This document shows positions 59,043-64,000 of a stretch of 64,000 nt of DNA, piece after piece; the first letter of the stretch is position 1; every line of letters begins with the position of its first letter. This DNA is from Paulownia fortunei. Lineage: Eukaryota > Streptophyta > Magnoliopsida > Lamiales > Paulowniaceae. The stretch covers positions 4,774,001-4,838,000 of the forward strand of contig CM033111.1 in the NCBI GenBank assembly GCA_019321725.1, given 5' to 3'. Under the pieces are notes generated by a model. That model was not told where the DNA came from, did not search any database, and was given only the letters and a program-made list of their open reading frames with translations. The position numbers and the translations under genes were made by a program.

Positions 59043-59089
59043 CAGAAGCAATTGTATATATAGATGGTTGGCTGTATGTTTGTCTCTGT

Positions 59090-59109
59090 CTGTGTGTGTG
59101 TGTGTGTGC
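59090..59109. repeat. (TG)n microsatellite upstream of the sulfate transporter
   Basis: About nine or ten TG units, just upstream of the putative TATA box. Confidence 0.85.
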
Positions 59110-62100
59110 TATCCTGTGTATTTTGCATGAATATGACACGCGGACGGGGGGTTAAGACAATGAGGGAGGAGAGACTAATGATTGACACTTTGGCCCTCAA
59201 AACTAGATGTGGATCGGAATCTGGTGACATTCATGAGAAACAACGAGGCAAAAAAAGAACGAAGAACAAGAAGTCAATGAGGATTTGGTTTGAGCATGAC
59301 CAAAAAAAATACTGAAAGGAGTTCTAGTACTTTGAGTTAGAATCCCCTCAAAATTTTTATTACATATTTTATTATATTATTCACTACGTATAAAATCTTA
59401 TCCATATAGTATACATATGAAGATAATTAATACAATACAATAGAATTTATAAGAATATTTGATATGTGTATGAATTATGTAGATTTTCGAATAGAATCTT
59501 TTATTACAAATCTTATAAATTTATCTATTGAATTGCAACAATTTAATAGAAGATGTAATTTGATTTGTATTAAAAATTCTATACAATTAGACTTATTTCA
59601 TTGTTTTGAAAGATGAATTTTACTACTAATATGGCATCCACCTCTTCTATGGTATGAGAATTTTGTTATATGAGTGTGAAAACTCTTATATATATATAAG
59701 AATTTTTCATCACTTTAAATGTTGTTCATATAATACAATGTAGTTATCTTTATTCCTTAAAGCATAGGGAAGAAAATATAAAAAATGAAAGAATATATAT
59801 ACATATACACACACATATGTGAGGTGGATTGATCCAAATCATCGATGATCAACTCTTCTTACGTGATCGATTACTTGATAAGTTTCGGCATATGATACAA
59901 ATAATCTGTTAAAGGCACTGAAAAAGCCTTAACAATGAGTGAGGAAATATATCAAAAAATAATTAAAAATAATAAATAATGTAAAACATGTAATGAATTG
60001 AACAAATAAAATGAATAGCATATTTATAATTATTCAAATAGTAGTTATGCTCACGAATAGTAGAGGTGCATGTATTGATAATCCCTCTTATATATTAAAC
60101 TTAAATAACTATTGGATTCATGTTACATACAACCGACTAGTCCTTTATTCATTCATCTATTTTTTTTTTCCTTTTATTTGGATATATATATATATATATG
60201 TATATGTATAAAGCGAAGGGGGTTAAAGTCGTTCCTTTTCTTTTCATTTCATTAATGGCTGGTGCACTTTTCTAAGCTATGTATGAAATTGAGGCATAAA
60301 ATGGGGACATATTTATGTGTAGAGAGCTCAGATCCGTAGGGCGCCGAACTAAAAGTACCAATTTAACTACCCTTTGAATTCATCGTGTTATTCAGTTTTT
60401 CTTGTCATCGTTACTCAAAAATAGGAAATATTTTGCTGGGTAATTTGTATTTTTCACCTTCAAATTACATCATTTAACACTTTGCACCTTCCAAATTCCA
60501 ATATGGCACTTTGCTCCATTGAATCATGTTAAAAATGGCACGTTGCATCTTCTCAAATTTCAAGGCTTAAAAACCCACTGAAAAAATGAGTTTGGTGAGT
60601 TAGGATGGGTAATTAGTCATTTCATTTACCTTTTTTTTTTTTTTTTAAAAAGGAAGAATATAGTTTATCCATTTATTTCCTATGAGATAAAGCTCCACAC
60701 AAGAGGAAACAAATAGGAAAGTAACCAAAATCCTTTTGAACACATTTATATGAAAAATAAACAAAACATTTTTCAATCCCAAAAGCCAGTTCCACCAATT
60801 TTTCTTTCAAAAAAGTCCAGTTATTAACTTCTACACTAACATAATTCATGTTTAATGATTTTTTTTGGCTAAATTACTCTTGGCTTCTTTGATTAAGAGA
60901 TTTTGAGTTATTTTTTTATGATAGATTTTTTTGGGGGGTTTCTCAAACTGATAAATTGTATGTGATAATTATAATTTTTATATGTTACTAAATTATTTTA
61001 TATGAATAATGAGGATTTGAGTTTGTATGAACTTAATAATAACATTTCAATTAACTTGAAATAAACTTTAATAATTTTTAAAATATAAAATATTTTCTTA
61101 AAAAAGAATGTTATTGTAATAAAAAATTAGAATTAAATAATTAAAATTAAAGTTAGTATTAAAAATCTTTTATTGTAGTTCATTCAAAAGTAAAATTAAA
61201 ATTATGTTTGGTTTAATTGATCTAAGTACACTAAACCAGTTATAATTTGATTGGAAAAAAATATAATTGAGATTTTACCCTTAAAACTTATCTAGAATTG
61301 AGGAAGCTCATTTTTCCATCGGGTTTCAACCCAAAAAAATTAATTGTGTGGAAGGTGCTAATCTTAATCTATTTCGAAAGTACAAAGTGCTGAATTTAAC
61401 TTTAGAAGTACAAAATGCCTGTATTAATCTAATTATTTAAAGATATACAGTACCAAATTTAGCTTTATAAAGTGTAAAAGTGATATAATTCATGGGTGAA
61501 AAAGTGTCAATTACCATATGTTTCTCAATCAATATCAATTTAAATGAGTTTTAAATGTGTTTGGACCACTGGTTTAAGTTTATAGAAACAAATTCAAATA
61601 AACTTTAAATGAAATAATTCACATGTCTAAATAATTAATACACCCTCCTAATTATATAATATTGGTTTTGGCATGTTTTGCTTAGTTCTTGTTAGGAATA
61701 TAGATTTTGACGATGATTAGAGTAACTATATATATGACCCTCAAAATTTTTGCAATTTTTTTGTTTATTAAGAAAATAATTGTAAAAGCTCTTTTCTAAA
61801 ATTTAACTAATAGAGCAAATACTGAAATTTGGTAAAGTAAAACATAGCAAGAAAATAAATTGAGAAAAATAAAAGAGAGTAGAAATTTGATTTAGTTGAG
61901 CGGGACCAGAGCAGCGAATTAAGAATAAGAGCAGAACAATAAAGTGAAAACTACCTTGAGGATAACACAAAGTAGTCTAAAATTAGAGTAGAAGACTTAG
62001 TTGGATTAAAATTTTCAGTAGAATGAGAATAGGTGTAGTTTGTTAGGAATGAAATTAACACCTATTATTTCGTACCAAGGAATGTCGTTAAAATCCAAGA

Positions 62101-62700
62101 AAAATGAATTAAACTTATCCAAAGTAAAGGACGCCAACACACAAGGACAATGGTTAATATTTTTGTGCACTGTTAGGGCGTACATAAAGGATACGTGTGT
62201 ACAAAGATAAGGAAATTGGACGAAACACTACAACAATGAATTGGGATGAAACCCTACAACAAGCATATTCCACGAAGGCGATAAATAGTAGTTGTAGATC
62301 TGATTTTGAATCCGATATGTAATTAGTACGTGATCAATGGGTTAAAACTTATTGATCATGGGTCATGAATCCAACTTATAACCGACTCGTAGGTTCATGG
62401 GTCAATTACGGGGTGGGTTATTTCAACCCGTTGAACCTCCCGATCCAACTTGACGGTTCCGACGCTTGGAACCGTTTGGCCGGATCAGACGGTTCCAAAT
62501 AAAAAATAAAAAAAAATATTGTCAACGGTCAAACACATCCCCCCAATTTTTATTTTTATTTATTTTTATTGAATTTTTTCTCTATAAAACCCCTCTCTCC
62601 ATTCATTTTTTTTTTCACACTTCTATATTTTCAAATCTCAATTCTCTAATTCTTTACTATCAATTATTTATTTTTTAATTCTATATTCTAATTTTTTATC
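59110..62700. other. intergenic spacer, promoter side of the sulfate transporter
   Basis: AT-rich, no supported exon. It contains the inverted-repeat element at about 60437-61515, a TA run near 60184-60200, and a GC-richer stretch near 62330-62490 with repeated GGTTCC/AACCG-like motifs, probably the 5' subterminal part of the hAT remnant that follows. Confidence 0.5.
60437..61515. mobile_element. non-autonomous element with imperfect terminal inverted repeats
   Basis: The left end GGTAATTTGTATTTTTCACC and the right end, which reads GGTAATTGACACTTTTTCACC-like on the other strand, continue as matched inverted sequence (AAATTACATCATTTAACACTTT versus GAATTATATCACTTTTACACTTT). Length is about 1.08 kb with no transposase frame. 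The flanks ATATTTTGC (60428-60436) and ATATGTTTC (61516-61524) could be a decayed 9-base target duplication, which would point to a Mutator-like element; this is weak. Its interior (60745-60840) resembles the arm of the fold-back element at 23340-23975. Confidence 0.5.
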
Positions 62701-62710
62701 ATTTATAAAA

Positions 62711-64000
62711 AATGATCGGTTCAAGCAATAGAGATAAGGAAAAGATACCCGCTACCAATGAGCAACCTAGACTCAATATGGATTATGAGGTGGAGTTGAG
62801 TGATGAAGAACAGAATTACTTATTTACTACTCAATAAACAATAAGTGGTGTTCATATTTGATCTACTTCATCTCTCAAATCCTCCATTTTTACCTAATAT
62901 TTTGATATAGTGACACTTCTAAATTGAGATATGCGAGCAAAGTGTAAGTATTGCTCATAATTTTATAAATTTCAATCCAGAGGCGGTTATGAAACTGTTA
63001 GAACACATGTGGAGAAAAAACACCCGGTAGAACTTGGGTCGACCGTATTCAAACTCAAATATCGTCATTAGCATATTCCGACATCGATTGAGGTAACAAT
63101 CTTTCTTTATTTAAATATAATGATATTAAATATAGAGAAAATTTAGTTTGGTTTATTTCTATTGAACATCTTAACTTTAGTTTTGCAAATAAATTATTTT
63201 TAATTAATTAATTCAAACAACATATAATCCTACGGCTAAAGGTGTTCCACGAACCACACTAACACATCATGTCAAAAAATTATATAATAAAACTGAAAAA
63301 TAGTTAAAAGAAATATTAATCAATGTAGATAATAAAATTTATGTAGTGATATTTGGAGTGACTACTGACAAACACATTCATATATATGTATTAAATGTCA
63401 TTGGATTGATGATTCTTGAACAATTCAAAAAAGATTACTTGCATAAAAAGTTTTTGATAGTTCACACACAGTTTCAAATATTTCTCAAGTTATATTTTTA
63501 ATATTAAAAGAATATAATTTAATTAATAATTTTTTTTCAATATCATTTGACAATGTTGCAACTAATAATGCTAGTATTGATAATTTTAAACCTACATGTC
63601 AACCATTAATTGATAGTAATTTTTTTTTAATTAGATGTATGTAGTATATTTTAAATTTATAAGTACAAAATGATTTAAAAGTTTTAGAAAATCAATTTAA
63701 ACTCATTAGGCAACGTTCTCTTATTTATGGATACATCCACATATTAATAAATAATTATTTAAATTTTGAAAGACCAACGGTATGAGACCTAAAAAAATTT
63801 CACGGGATGTTCCAACCCGTTGAAATTCAACATATAAATTATTAGAAGAATCTTTTGACTATAAAAACACTCAAACATATAGGTAATATTTTTTTTTTAA
63901 AATTTAAGTTAAATTTTTTTCTTTAAGTTCAAAAACTAATAATAATTTTTTCAATTAAAATTTAAAAAAAAAATCAAGGGTCGAAATCGGCCTTTCCGTT
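62711..64000 (+). pseudogene. decayed hAT-family transposase (BED finger plus core), cut by window end
   Basis: An ATG-led frame at 62713 (MIGSSNRDKEKIPATNEQ) ends at a stop after about 41 codons. Further on, in broken frames, come a BED-type zinc-finger remnant (MRAKCKYCS... then RTHVEKKHP; about 62930-63025) and hAT core-like pieces: GVPRTTLTHHVKKLYNKTEK (about 63240-63300), VTTDKHIHIYVLNVIGLMIL, ISFDNVATNNASID (about 63540) and IRCM*YILNL (about 63630). Many stops and frameshifts make it non-functional. The element continues past the right edge, so its termini cannot be seen. Assignment to hAT (Ac/Tam3-like) rests on the BED finger and the domain order. Confidence 0.7.

Overview
The window is nuclear DNA of a flowering plant, most likely a eudicot. 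The signs are many-exon genes with GT-AG introns, very AT-rich spacers and introns, microsatellites, small terminal-inverted-repeat elements, and proteins that read through as close relatives of plant-specific families. I cannot name the species. All exon coordinates come from reading splice sites and checking that reading phases join; no alignment was run.

Layout. (1) 1-2.7 kb: two possible minus-strand exons of an unrecognised gene, otherwise nothing clear. (2) 4.5-9.6 kb, minus: a two-exon linker-histone (GH1/H15) domain protein with a long, polar, basic tail. (3) 9.6-14 kb: AT-rich spacer with a diverged tandem repeat and an unexplained higher-GC block. (4) 14.0-17.8 kb, minus: a complete six-exon cytosolic Nudix hydrolase of the NUDX25 type. 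(5) 17.8-24.8 kb: gene-free AT-rich spacer with MITE-like and fold-back elements. (6) 24.8-41.3 kb, plus: a 26-exon gene for a 955-residue protein made of two consecutive kinase-like P-loop plus CYTH units and a C-terminal membrane anchor, related to the TTM1/TTM2 triphosphate tunnel metalloenzymes. (7) 42.5-48.6 kb, minus and convergent with it: a ten-exon SEC12-like WD40 protein (STL2P type), which needs a shifted splice acceptor or carries a one-base frameshift. (8) 48.6-53.6 kb: spacer holding a 1.3-kb long-inverted-repeat element. (9) 53.6-58.9 kb, minus: a 13-exon SULTR3;3-type sulfate transporter with one GC-AG intron. (10) 58.9-64 kb: spacer with another inverted-repeat element and, at the right edge, a decayed hAT transposase gene.

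The genes do not form a functional pathway; this is an ordinary eukaryotic gene neighbourhood. From memory, the pair in regions 6 and 7 corresponds to adjacent Arabidopsis loci (At2g01460 and At2g01470), so part of the order is probably ancient. The most interesting item is the double-unit TTM-like gene, where five consecutive phase-0 intron positions match between the two halves, a clear record of internal gene duplication.
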